A DNA stretch of 64,000 bases from assembly GCA_026210745.1 (NCBI GenBank), contig CP110632.1, positions 2,231,001 to 2,295,000 of the forward strand, written 5' to 3'. The notes under the pieces were generated by a model. It did no database searches, had not been told where the DNA came from, and saw only the letters and a list, made by a program, of their open reading frames with translations. The position numbers and the translations under genes are program-made. Within the stretch, counting starts at the first letter, position 1; every line of letters starts with the position of its first letter. Of this stretch, positions 32,189 through 42,231 are shown piece by piece. This DNA is from Exobasidium rhododendri. Taxonomy: Eukaryota > Basidiomycota > Exobasidiomycetes > Exobasidiales > Exobasidiaceae.

Positions 32189-32610
32189 TGAAATGCAAAT
32201 ATACCATGAAGAAGGCCATACAAAAATTGTCTTTATCGTCACCAAACTTCCCTTTATCAAAGCGATTTCGACTCTCATCTAATTATATCATAGACACCTC
32301 TCCCTCCTAGCTGTACGATATCCTGCCTTCAGCATCTCTTGCGCATTGTCATTACTATACAAGTTCGTCTGAAGACTACAGGAGTGCCTTATTGGGTCAG
32401 ACCCATAGTCCCTATAATGGATCTGACACCTCTCTTCAAAGCGAGCTTCATAGTGAGCGAACAGCATGACCACTTGCCCACATTTCACGTGGAAAGCTGT
32501 GCGCGAGCCAGAACAACACAATAAAGTTCATCAAGCATGGGCTGCATTTGTGTCGACACCAAGAGGATCAGCGCGGCGACCTTGCGCAGACGACAGAAGA
32601 GAGAGAGACC
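32189..32610. other. Tandem intergenic region
   Basis: 422 bp between two plus-strand genes; A/T-rich in the first third. No gene supported. Confidence 0.45.
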
Positions 32611-34490
32611 ATGAGCAGCGCGGTACCTATCCATCCCATACTACGGCTAGCTCGGAAAGGTGGGACACTATCGAGCAGCATCGCAAGAGCGTACTTACCA
32701 CCTCCGTCATCGAGACTTCTCTCCACGACGCAACACGTATCTGCTCGGCCATCAAGAAAAGCAGATCTCCAAAGCAAGGACAAAGGGGCGTCAAGGGACG
32801 TTCCCAAAGATGACGCCTCGACATCATCATATCCTACATCTGCTGTGATTGGGGACAAAAAAGCAAGAGGACCGGTAGGCTCATCGGTCGCCCAAACATC
32901 TTCTGATACTCCTCGAGGATCGCCAGTCATTGCAGCGCCTGCGAAAGTTGTAAAGTTGACCGACAATCGCAGCAATCAATCTAGCAAGACTACATTTGAG
33001 AGTCATGACAAGGCAAGAGATGCAAATGAACCAGAGATCAAGCTAGCAGAAGCATCGACAAGTGGAAGCCCAAGTACGCAAAAAGAAGGAGGCGTTCAAA
33101 AGATCTTCAAAGGTGCGAGTATGCATCCAGCTGCTGTAGAGCAAGATCGACGGGCGACAAAGGCAGCAGCAGCAGCAGCAGCACAAGACGGTGTTGCTAC
33201 GAATCGTCCAAGTGTCCCTATCGTTGATGGAGAGGCAAATTTGGGTATGAGTAGTGGTGCAGATGATTCCAGTAAATTGGCCGAGGGAATTTTTATCCCA
33301 GCTGGGACTGCGTCAAACAGCTCCTCGTCATCTAAAACAGCGTCATCATCATCAGAATCATCATCAGAATCATCATCAGAATCATCGTCATCATCGCAAG
33401 AGTCCACAGGACCAGTCTCATCTTCCTCTTCTCTAAGGAATGATGGAAGCGGCAGAGGTTTCTACTCCAGTGGACAAGAGACCAATGCAGGCAGCAACGC
33501 AGGCAATAGAGATGGAGGTAGCGGACCACCTGCCCATTCTCAAGCTCCCGAGCTAGGTCGCATTCGACCTCCGAATCCTATGCATCCCTTTGACACACAC
33601 AAGTTCATCAAGATGTTGTTGAATGCCGGCTTGGGAGGAAAGACGTCAGACACCGTTCCTGCACAAAAAGATGCAACTTCTGCGTCACCGTCATCGTCTG
33701 AAGAACCTTCTGCCGCCGAAACTTCAATAAGTTCGACTAAGCGACACGATCCAGCAGAGGCAATTATGGAAGCGACTCGACACCTGTTAGTCTCTCGTGG
33801 TGAAAGAGTTTTGGATCATCATATCAGTAAGACAGAGGTAGAGAATCAAGCGTATCTATTCACTGCTGCCCTTTCTGAATTGCGAACCGAATTGCAAGTC
33901 CGAGCGAGGAACGATGCAGCAGCACTGAAGAGCATGGTGACCTTGTTGCAAAGAGAAGTTGACGGTCTGAATACGAAGATGAGAGAAGACATCGGTGGAA
34001 TGAAGCACGACATTCAAGTCGACATGAACAATCGAAAGGGAGATTCAAAAGAAGAGCAGAATACGTTGGAACAAGAGATTCAAGATCTCAACAACCGTTT
34101 CACCATTAGTATAAGCGATTTGAAGTGAGTGGGATGATGCAGCACAGAGCAGCTATCTGTGGGTAAAGTCCATAGAACTGACTCCTTACCACGCCTCTTA
34201 TTATGAATTATTCTGTCAACAGAACGGAAATCGAGCAGAACATCAAATGGGATGCAACAAGACGAGCACTGACCGTCGTCTTTGGATGCGTTGTCATTCT
34301 AATTGCCACTCTCACAGCAGCAGACTACTTGACCAGAGAGCCAGTGGAAGAAGAAGCACATCAACCTACTCGAAGGAATCAGGAGGGATCTCAAGTTGTT
34401 GCGAGAAGTTCGACGCCGAAAAGTGCAGAAGAGCTTGGCCTGTTACAAGTCGCAAATTACGACGAGGGAGACGGCAGTCGCTTTGTGTGA
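32611..34490 (+). CDS. Mitochondrial DUF1640/MCUR1-FMP32 family protein
   Basis: Two exons, 32611-34124 and 34223-34490 (593 aa); the join is ISDLK-TEIEQNIKWD. The start at MSSAVPIHPI is followed by a basic, hydroxylated N-terminus typical of a mitochondrial presequence (LARKGGTLSSSIARAYLPP). Residues ~45-320 are disordered, with a Ser-Glu-Ser repeat. The conserved domain begins at FDTHKFIKMLLNAGL (~326), goes through a long coiled coil (EAIMEATRHLL, ALSELRTELQ, GLNTKMREDI) and ends with a membrane segment (LTVVFGCVVILIATLTAADY). Family members are inner-membrane coiled-coil proteins linked to calcium uniporter regulation or respiratory-complex assembly. The disordered insert makes it more than twice the usual length. 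Confidence 0.87.
33340..33402 (+). repeat. Ser/Glu-coding trinucleotide-rich repeat
   Basis: TCATCATCAGAA-type 12-nt units repeated about four times inside the DUF1640 gene, giving SSSE repeats. Low-complexity and likely length-variable. Confidence 0.75.
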
Positions 34491-34762
34491 GACTGTCATC
34501 AATTATGTATGTAGACTTACCCCCTAGCGCCCTATTCTTTGCTGCTTTGCTGCACCCTTCTCTATTTCGGCTGTGCAGTCTTAAAGACTTGCCCCTATAC
34601 CACAGAACAGCACTTCTGAATAGGCTTAATGTTGTTGTAATTCAACGCCGTTTCCTCGAGCACTACGTGCAAGAAGGATTGTGGTGAGCTTGAATTGTGA
34701 TGCTACATGACAAAGAATGGCATAAAACGAAAGTGAGAAGGGAGGTTGTGGAAGATTTTGCT

Positions 34763-35246
34763 TTAATCACCGCTGACTCGAGTGTAAACTAGTTGTCCGT
34801 GGTGGTGAATGATTCTTTTGATGGATCCCTCTCTTTCCAAATGTCGGATAGCAACTCGAGCGACTGATCCGTTAATCTTCATTCGGTCAATCAAGGTAGA
34901 TTGCGAAATCATCTTGAAAGTGGGCACCTCCTTAAGAATTCGGTCGTAAGTGGGTTGATCTAAGACTACCATGTTGGTGGCCTTGTCCTTGACCTTTCCC
35001 TTCGACCATTTCTTCTTCTTGGCAGTCTTGGTGGCAGCCGCGGCCTGAATAGAAGGAAGAAAGACAGAGGGAGAGAAATCATTTTGTCAGTTACACATCA
35101 CTTCATTCTCCATCCCAGCTTCATGTCATAATGCGCACAATAGCAGCTTTCCTGAAACGCAAGAGAAGGTTGCACAGTCAGCAGATGTTCAGCGTCGACA
35201 AGCTGCTGCAACTTTCGTGTATTACGACTACTCACTTTGGCGGCAT
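34763..35246 (-). CDS. RPS25: 40S ribosomal protein eS25
   Basis: Three exons: 35246-35236 (11 nt), 35151-35139 (13 nt) and 35044-34763, giving 101 aa. The microexons encode MPPKKAAI, which leads straight into AAAATKTAKKKKWSKGKVKDK, the canonical basic start of eS25. The body (VVLDQPTYDRILKEVPTFK, then LIDRMKINGSVARVAIRHLE) matches the winged-helix fold throughout. The second donor is GTGCGC and the first is GTGAGT; lengths of the two introns are 84 and 94 nt. eS25 lies in the 40S head near the E site. Head-to-head with ATP7. The start is set by the family N-terminus; without the microexons no ATG precedes the basic block. Confidence 0.92.
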
Positions 35247-35618
35247 CTTGAGTGATTGGTGAAGAGAAAGTGTGAGCGTCCTTACTTCCCAAGCGGGTTA
35301 GGTAGTCAGGCAGAGCCCAGATTTCAACTAGAGTGCGCGTGGCCACCGCAGTCACGCCCGTCGATTTCAGTCTAAGGAGCACCCTCAAGTACGCCGGCCG
35401 AAAGGAGGAGGCTCTCATGGGACACGTGTATACAATTGTGACCTCGGATCCAATCGGCCCAGCGACACCACGCGAGGGCGAGCTTAGCCTGCTGAAGGCC
35501 GCCCCCCCTCTGTCGTTTGTTTCGAGCCAGCTAGGAAGGTAGCCGAGGGATACAGAGAGAGATACAGTGAATCCTTTGCTTGGCCTCTACCTCTTCTCTT
35601 ACCTGCAAACGCATCATC
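35247..35618. promoter_or_regulatory. Shared divergent promoter of RPS25 and ATP7
   Basis: 372 bp separate the two start codons. A palindromic CACGTG lies at 35423-35428 and a CCAAT box at 35450-35454, both near the middle; their use is inference. The right third has C/T tracts. Confidence 0.5.
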
Positions 35619-36397
35619 ATGGCCGCGGCACAAGTCAACTGGCCTCGTATCTACCAGTCGTGAGTATGGGAACGAGATGGGCTAGCATTTGATTGTATGG
35701 AGGGACAAGGATGAGAGGAGACAGAAGCAGACGGAGGGACTGACGCAGCATCCTTGATGTATCACTTTCCAGCTTGGGACTCGGAAAGAACACGACTGCT
35801 TCCATCCAGGCTTTCAAGAAGCGCTCAGAAGATGCGAGACGTCACCTGAACGTTCTCAAGGAGCAGAAGACTGAAATCGACTTTGCTTACTACAAGAGCA
35901 CACTCAAGAACCAGTCAGTTGTGGAAAGTGCCGAAAAGATTCTCAAGGACTTCAAACCAGTGTCATACGATGTGTCTGCACAATTGAAGGCCATTGATGC
36001 CTTTGAAGCAAAAGCTGTGAGTGGCTGCTTTCTATCTGAGATTATCGCGTGAACAGAGGGCTGATGGTGATGTTCGATTAATCTACTCGTTACAGGTGGA
36101 ACAAGCAGAAGCTTCGTCCAACAAGATCGAGACAGAACTCAAAGATCTTAAGGCGACTCTCAAGAACATTGAAGACGCGAGACCGTTTGGCGAACTCACC
36201 GTCGACGAAGTCATTGCCGCACGACCAGAGATCAAGGAGACTGTCGAAGCTATGGTCAAGCAGGGCAAATGGACCACACCTCAATACACCGACAAGTTCG
36301 GAAGTGAGCATTGCGAAGGTGTGAAAAGTGTTGACGCTCGCTCATCCACTGACGACTACCTCGTCCCTCGTACTTTGCAGATTTGTCCGTCACATAA
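35619..36397 (+). CDS. ATP7: Mitochondrial ATP synthase subunit d (peripheral stalk)
   Basis: Four exons: 35619-35659, 35773-36016, 36096-36303 and 36381-36397 (17 nt), giving 169 aa, close to the 174 aa of yeast Atp7. The product starts MAAAQVNWPRIYQSLGLG and shows the family pattern NQSVVESAEKILKDFKPVSY with a long helical middle (VEQAEASSNKIETELKDL). DARPFGELTVDEV is the conserved C-terminal block. The final 17-nt exon supplies NLSVT and the stop. Subunit d is part of the stator connecting F1 with the membrane sector. There is no cleavable presequence, as in other fungi. Convergent with the BAR-like gene. Confidence 0.92.
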
Positions 36398-36649
36398 TCG
36401 TGTCGAGTCCGACAATCGTGAGGGAGAGGTCTTTCTACATGAAATGTTATATCATAATGCTACAGAAAGGAGGGATGATACATGCGCGAGCGGCGAAGAG
36501 ACGAGCGCGAGGGGCCGCTAGGAATTGATCGTAGGCGGGAAGGGGACGTAGAAAAAAAGGGGACGTGGGATGGAAGAGAAGAGATAGAGGAGAACGAGTC
36601 ATGAGAGACGGATAAGGGAGGAAAATGTCGTGGAAACGGGGCGAGCGAA

Positions 36650-38206
36650 TCACGACCACCAGCCCGATGCTTTTCCATTCTCATCTGCAGTGATGGTGAA
36701 GTCTCCCTCTGCTTCAGTCGTAGCATCTGCTTCGCTGTCGATGTTGGTATCTCGCGTTCCTAAGGCTGACTTTGGATGAGGTCCCTTGCTCTCGTCGATC
36801 ACACTCAGGGCATTCTTCAATCTCGTCTTCGCATTGTTCCTCACTGCTCGATCCCGGCTTCGCTTCTTCTTCTCCTTGATGAGCTTTTCCGCTGTACCTC
36901 CTTCGTTGGAAGAGGAAACTTCAGAGGATTCGCCTTGGCCTCTCTTTGCAGCAGATCCTTCCTCTTCTGTTCCGGAGAATATACTCGCTTCATCTCCACC
37001 GTCATCTTCTCCATCGACTCCAAACAGATCAGCAGAACCTTGAACGGCATTACTAGCGACCACTTTCTTATCTTGTTGAGCAGCGAGTGTTGCTGCAGCA
37101 GTAAGGGAGATGCCGAGGCCACTCGACGCTCCTCCACCGTTACCCTCCTCGTTTGAGATGACGGGTGAAGTAGCACCGCTAGTGACTCGAGACAGTCCCT
37201 TTGCGGGTGTACTTGGGCTCATGATCAAGGTATTCATGACGCCATTGGAAATCGCACCTCCGTCTACGCCGTTTGTTTGATTCCTACCGACTGCCGGTGA
37301 TACGCTGGTGAGGTTGTTTTGACCAAGAATGCTGAAGATGTGCTCATCGTTCCGAGGAGGTCCATAAGCACTGAAAGGATCGGCAATACTCGAAAGTAAC
37401 GGTTCGAGTGTTGCATCAGACAAGCCTTTGCTTGAGATCCGCTCATATACATCCAACTGGCTACGAAGCGAGGTCATGAGCTGTCACAGGGAAGTAAGCC
37501 AGGTTGACACGCTGCTGTCAGAGGTCGTCATTCTCTGTTGAAGCCCTATCGCATCACTACTCACCTTGCCTTGAATAAAATCCCAGCACTCCTCTTCGCC
37601 TTCCAGGACTTCCTCGTAATATCGAATCTTTTCCTCGTCTAGCTCGTCGACCCTCTTTTGCAGCTCATTCAGTGCCTTACGAAAGCTGACAAGATCTCTT
37701 CCTATCTTGCTTCTTGACTCTTTCCTATTGCGCTTTTCAGCCTCGTTCAGCTCTTTCGATTTCTGCATGATCGCCTTTTCATGTGAGATTGATCTCTCTG
37801 TACACGCTTGAATGTACAGGTCGTGATGTTCAAGCAGTGGAATGGCTGTCTCTTTCCACCAACTATCTGCTAGAATACTTAGCGAGTTACTTGACATATG
37901 ATGGACTCCACTTGCCGCCAGCAGACCAGATCCTACCTGATGTGCTCCTTTCAATCGACTGCACGTCTCCAAGGCACATGCCAGATCCGAACTCGCAGAG
38001 CCTAGAGAAAGAAGTGCTTGTGTATATGTCTTGGAGGCGCTCAAAAGCGTTTCATACGCATTAAGACTATTACGTAGATCAGACCGATTCACCAATAGGC
38101 GAGGCAAACGAGAGGGAGTGACGCCCAGTGTTGTGGCCGTTGTTCTCGCACTGAGAGTCGGTGATGGTGGGATCGGCATATCACTAGCATGGGTAGACGG
38201 TGCCAT
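36650..38206 (-). CDS. BAR-like domain protein, possibly Ivy1-type
   Basis: Two exons, 38206-37565 and 37480-36650 (490 aa), joined as WDFIQGK-LMTSLRSQ. Residues ~35-260 form a helical bundle: LRNSLNAYETLLSASKTYTQ, then DLACALETCSRLKG, then a long coiled coil (SISHEKAIMQKSKELNEAE; LNELQKRVDELDEEKIRYYE). This is the pattern of BAR/IMD membrane-curving domains, and the helix order is closest to fungal Ivy1-like vacuolar proteins that bind phosphoinositides and Ypt7, though that match is from memory of the pattern, not an alignment. The C-terminal half is acidic, Ser/Gly-rich and disordered and ends ENGKASGWWS. It could instead be another BAR-family adaptor. Confidence 0.68.
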
Positions 38207-39015
38207 GGTAGCTCACTCTCCTCGGCGACTGTGCAAAGATTGAGCGAAGGCAGGGCGTCTGATGAAGTAACGGCAGCCCTGTTTTCGACGAGTGTGAATT
38301 AGCTGCAAGCCCCTGTCACTACATTACCACGACGTCAACACAGCATGATCTCCGAAAGTTAAAGTTTTCAATCACGCAACACGTGGTAGCAACGCGCCCG
38401 CCCACCCGCCTTTCGACGTGTAAGCGTTTGCTCCTGCCCTCCTGGCAAACGCAAAAAGCACAACGCATACATTGCGCCTCCATTCAGCGAGAGAATCAAT
38501 CATGCCTTAAGTTCTCTCCTTTCGACCCAACATTGTGGACTTGCCAATTCCAGCCAGACGTCAATCCAGAAAGGACTATGTAGCGATGTAGTATGTGTCT
38601 CTTCACCTTGTTCCTGTGGAATGTCCTTTTGTTCTACGTTAGAATTCCAATCGGAGTAATGCAGACGCGCGACTCCAACACAGAATTTTTCTCTAATAAT
38701 ACACCCTACAATAGATCGGGGCGAGATTTCAATTGGGCGAGGCTGAAGCGACGCACGCACAATACGTTGCACAAGAGCCGAAATTGCTGTTTTTTCTTGG
38801 TGGGTCCCAGCTTCTTCCCCATTAAATCCTTCCCCCCCTCAACACTCCTTTACACTCCTTTCTCATCTCCTTTTGCCTTCAACCATCAGTCGCTTTTGTC
38901 CCTTTCAGTGCAAACACTCACACTCGTTCGTCTACTCGCTCTATCTCCTCTTGACACACTCATTCAATCTTCTCTGATTTCTATTGGACATATTGTAACC
39001 TTTCTTCCAAGCATC
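38207..39015. promoter_or_regulatory. Divergent promoter region
   Basis: 0.8 kb between the BAR-like gene (minus) and the GPI protein gene (plus). It becomes C/T-rich from about 38800, as expected of a strong fungal core promoter and leader for an abundant wall protein. No gene supported. Confidence 0.45.
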
Positions 39016-39847
39016 ATGCACGCCTTCACTTCTCTCATCAGCCTCGTCGCTGCAACAAGTCTCGTGTTGGCGAATCTTGCCACTGCAGGACCAGGCCCCA
39101 ACCATATTCAGGTGCTGCAACGAAGGGCAGCCGCAGTGACACCGACAAGCCCTGGTCCTGGCGAGAGCTTCAATGAAGGCTCACAGTGTGCCATGGAATG
39201 GACTGTAGGGACTGGCTCAGCTTGGAAGTCAATGACCATTTCGCTTATGACAGGAGCCAACCAGAACATGACCTTTCTCACTAATGTGACCACCGGCCTT
39301 GACGGTACCACCACCTCATCACACTCTTGGACTTGCCCTGAAGTAACGCCGAATTCGGCGATCTGTAAGTCTGACTAATGCGAATAGCCTCGATAAGAGA
39401 GAACAGGAAGGCTGACATGTTTCCATACTCGGCCTCCTCTAAGACTTCTACCAATTCACCGACTCGAATGGCGCTAACCCTGCTTGGACGACTCGATTCA
39501 CTATTGCTGGCAGTGATGGATCTAGCACTACACCCTCGCAATCGACGCAGGACGGTGAAAGCATCCCTTGGGGTGAGGGTGCCTTGGCCACTACTTCTTC
39601 GTCTACGAGCAGTGGTAGCAGCACCAGCGCAAGCACCACATCATCTTCATCTTCATCGTCATCGGCTTCCTCGGAAAAGACTGCTTCCAGCACAGGATCG
39701 ACAAGTTCTTCAAGCGCCGCTTCAGCACAGTCTACCACTGGTACCACATCCTCATCAGCTGCAACTAGTGGAGCCTCCACTCTTGTTGCCCTACAATCGG
39801 TCTGCATCGGCGTGGCATCGATAGCCCTTGCTGTCGTGATCATGTAA
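39016..39847 (+). CDS. Ser/Thr-rich GPI-anchored cell-wall protein, Kre9/Knh1 N-terminal domain family
   Basis: Two exons, 39016-39364 and 39444-39847 (250 aa), joined as PNSAI-YFYQFTDSNG. The start has a signal peptide (FTSLISLVAATSLVLANLA). The ~90-residue domain that follows has GESFNEGSQCAMEWT, NMTFLTNVTTG and the TTRFTIAG end, matching the Ser-Thr-rich GPI membrane-protein domain (Kre9/KNH type). A Ser/Thr/Ala tail of ~85 residues precedes a hydrophobic C-terminus (VCIGVASIALAVVIM), the signature of GPI addition at a small residue near SGAS. N-glycosylation sites NMT and NVT are present. Role: cell-surface or wall glycoprotein, with beta-1,6-glucan assembly inferred from the family. The second-exon acceptor is AAG. 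Confidence 0.87.
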
Positions 39848-42231
39848 GGTTTTCGCTGTTTTTTGTGTCCGACTTCCACTTGCCTTCCTATCTGCACGCA
39901 TGCTCCCTTGCTTCCACCTGTACCTTGCCCATTCCACGTAGTGCATTCACTTGATTACACTCTGTCAGCTATTTTCATCCTTTCTGCATTCACCAAAAGT
40001 CACGGCAATCCCACCCTCTATTCCTTCATCTACCATTCCCATTCCCACTTTGCACATCTGCAATTCCAATGTGTCATTCACAGTCCAATTTGAGCAAGCA
40101 TGTCGAGGTTGGAATTTCTTTCCCAGGAAGGGGCCGCAGAATATTGCTCAATCTCACTAGGGAGCTTTGTTCTCTCAACTGGGGCGGGTCAGAAGCAAGT
40201 ACTGGTAGGAATAACATCACCAAAGTCGACATATTTGATGCGCCGGGATTAGAGCGAGGGATGATGTAGGAGATAGCAAAACACGCAAAGGAGGGTCCTT
40301 CCAGCACTTAGCAACTTCTCTTTGCTCACTTAGTACACACTTGTAATCAAAAGTAGGTTTAAAAAGGGGAAGCGGGCCAGCGTATTGATCTGCTAATGCA
40401 GTTACTGCCGCCGCTATCTGGAAGCCCTTTCACTTTCCACTATGGAATTAACAAGGACAAGTGCAATTTCTCCGGGAAATCATTGATCTTCAATTATATA
40501 AAGTTGGCGTCTGATGGACCAACCGTACATATCCATACATATGGAGAGATACAAAGCACAAAAATCATATTTCCTCAAAACTAATTGCATCATCGCCCCT
40601 TTTAAAGTATCTGCATGTTGAGGCCACCAAAATGCTGCTGAGTAGAAAGTATAGAGACCAGCTGCAAATTGCCGCCTCGTCTGCCTCAAACCCATCTGGG
40701 TGATCCCCGACGGACCTCGAAAGCTTCGTGAGGACTCTCGAATCTCGAATGGCAGATGAAACAATGGTGATCCGTGCAAATTGCAATAGTACGCTGTGCA
40801 GTACATCCACTAGCGGCTAAATCTTCCAGATTGATCGCTTCAGGAGTGGCTGTGAGTGGGGACATTTGACTGACGTAAAATTGTTAGTGTGGAAAAATAT
40901 CCAGACGCAAAGTCAAGGGAAAAAAAAGGATAGACTATTTGCTATTTCTTATGTATATTTAATATCTCCTCGAACTCTCTAGCAGGCGAGTGCAGTAGTA
41001 TGTTGTATACTACGTGGTGATATAGCAGCTGCACGGCGTGCCTCGCCAACTCCTTCGACCTTTTTCTCCTTTCATAGCTTGCTCCTTCCCTTGCCTTCCC
41101 CGCAAGGATATCCCTGCAAACCCACGACGCTGCTCCTTTCACCTGGCCCCAGTCTCCTCTTCCCCTCTGTGACGAAAACGATTGTAACGACCTTGTCAGC
41201 GACTACTGCGTCGTCAGTCTCCAGTATTCTCGACGCAACGAACCATCTGCAACGCTTCTGAACACTCCACTACCACGCCGACAAAAGGAGCCTCCGATTC
41301 CTTCACCTTCGCTGTCACGAATCGAGTGAGAAAGGTGGCTTGGCGTCCAGTGTACACAGGCGGGTGTCTGTCAAAAAGGATCCAAAGATCCAGAACATCG
41401 AGTACTTGCTATCCAGTACGGATCCGAAAGCCGGTAAGATCTCATTCTTGCTCAGTGGAGAAAAGAGGGGGAGAGAGAGAGAGAAAGAAAGGGAAGAAAT
41501 CACGCCCGCCCGCTTCTTGCCTTATGAGGCAGCAGTTGCTCGCTGTCGATAATTCTCTACTTTTTCTCTGGGTCTGGCGCTTGACTTGCCTTGCCCCCTC
41601 GTCTCATCTCTAGTGGATCGAAGTCTGCGGTGCCCCGATCTCCGCCGTACCGCCAAACAGTATTAGGTTTCGACACAATCATTGCTGGGTATTGCGCATT
41701 TGACGACCTATCTCAAGACATCACGATATATATATCCACTTGGACGACTATCTTGACCGATCTCTTCGATCGTCTCAGCCACTCACGACCCGGCGCAAAC
41801 AGCGACACAGTAGGATCCTTCTCGACTGCCTTGATTTTGCTCCTCAGGCAGAACACGCCAAGAGTGGGAAGTTCGGCGCCGACAGGATCTCGGATCAACT
41901 ATAGTCACCGTTTACTTAATTATCTTGTATTCGACATCCGTTGATAGAGTGATCGCAATCTCAGCATCCCATTCTGTCAGAGAATAGGGCCACTATCCTT
42001 GAAAGACGATCGCCGAGCCCATGGCTGGAAAGGTCTAATCAAGTCGCCTGGATTCCCAACCTCTTGCCCTGGATCATCATTCGATCCGACTACACATTGA
42101 CTCTGCTAACGACAACAATCGACAAGCTCATCCTCAGCATTCACTTAGTGGAAGAACTCTGTTTTCGAACGCCGCTCGCTCGCACCTCGACTTGCTTCTT
42201 GCCCATCCTTGACATACAACCACGGCCAATC
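39848..42231. other. Gene-free interval upstream of a zinc-finger gene
   Basis: 2.4 kb. The first part (about 40290-40980) is A/T-richer. From about 41060 the plus strand is C/T-rich and has leader-like features: an open stretch 41262-41430 ends at a good GTAAGA donor and could be a 5' leader exon of the zinc-finger gene. No protein is supported in either strand. Confidence 0.45.

Noticed and set aside
33096-33529. Minus-strand Asp-rich open frames
   Set aside because: Antisense of the Ser-repeat region of the DUF1640 gene.
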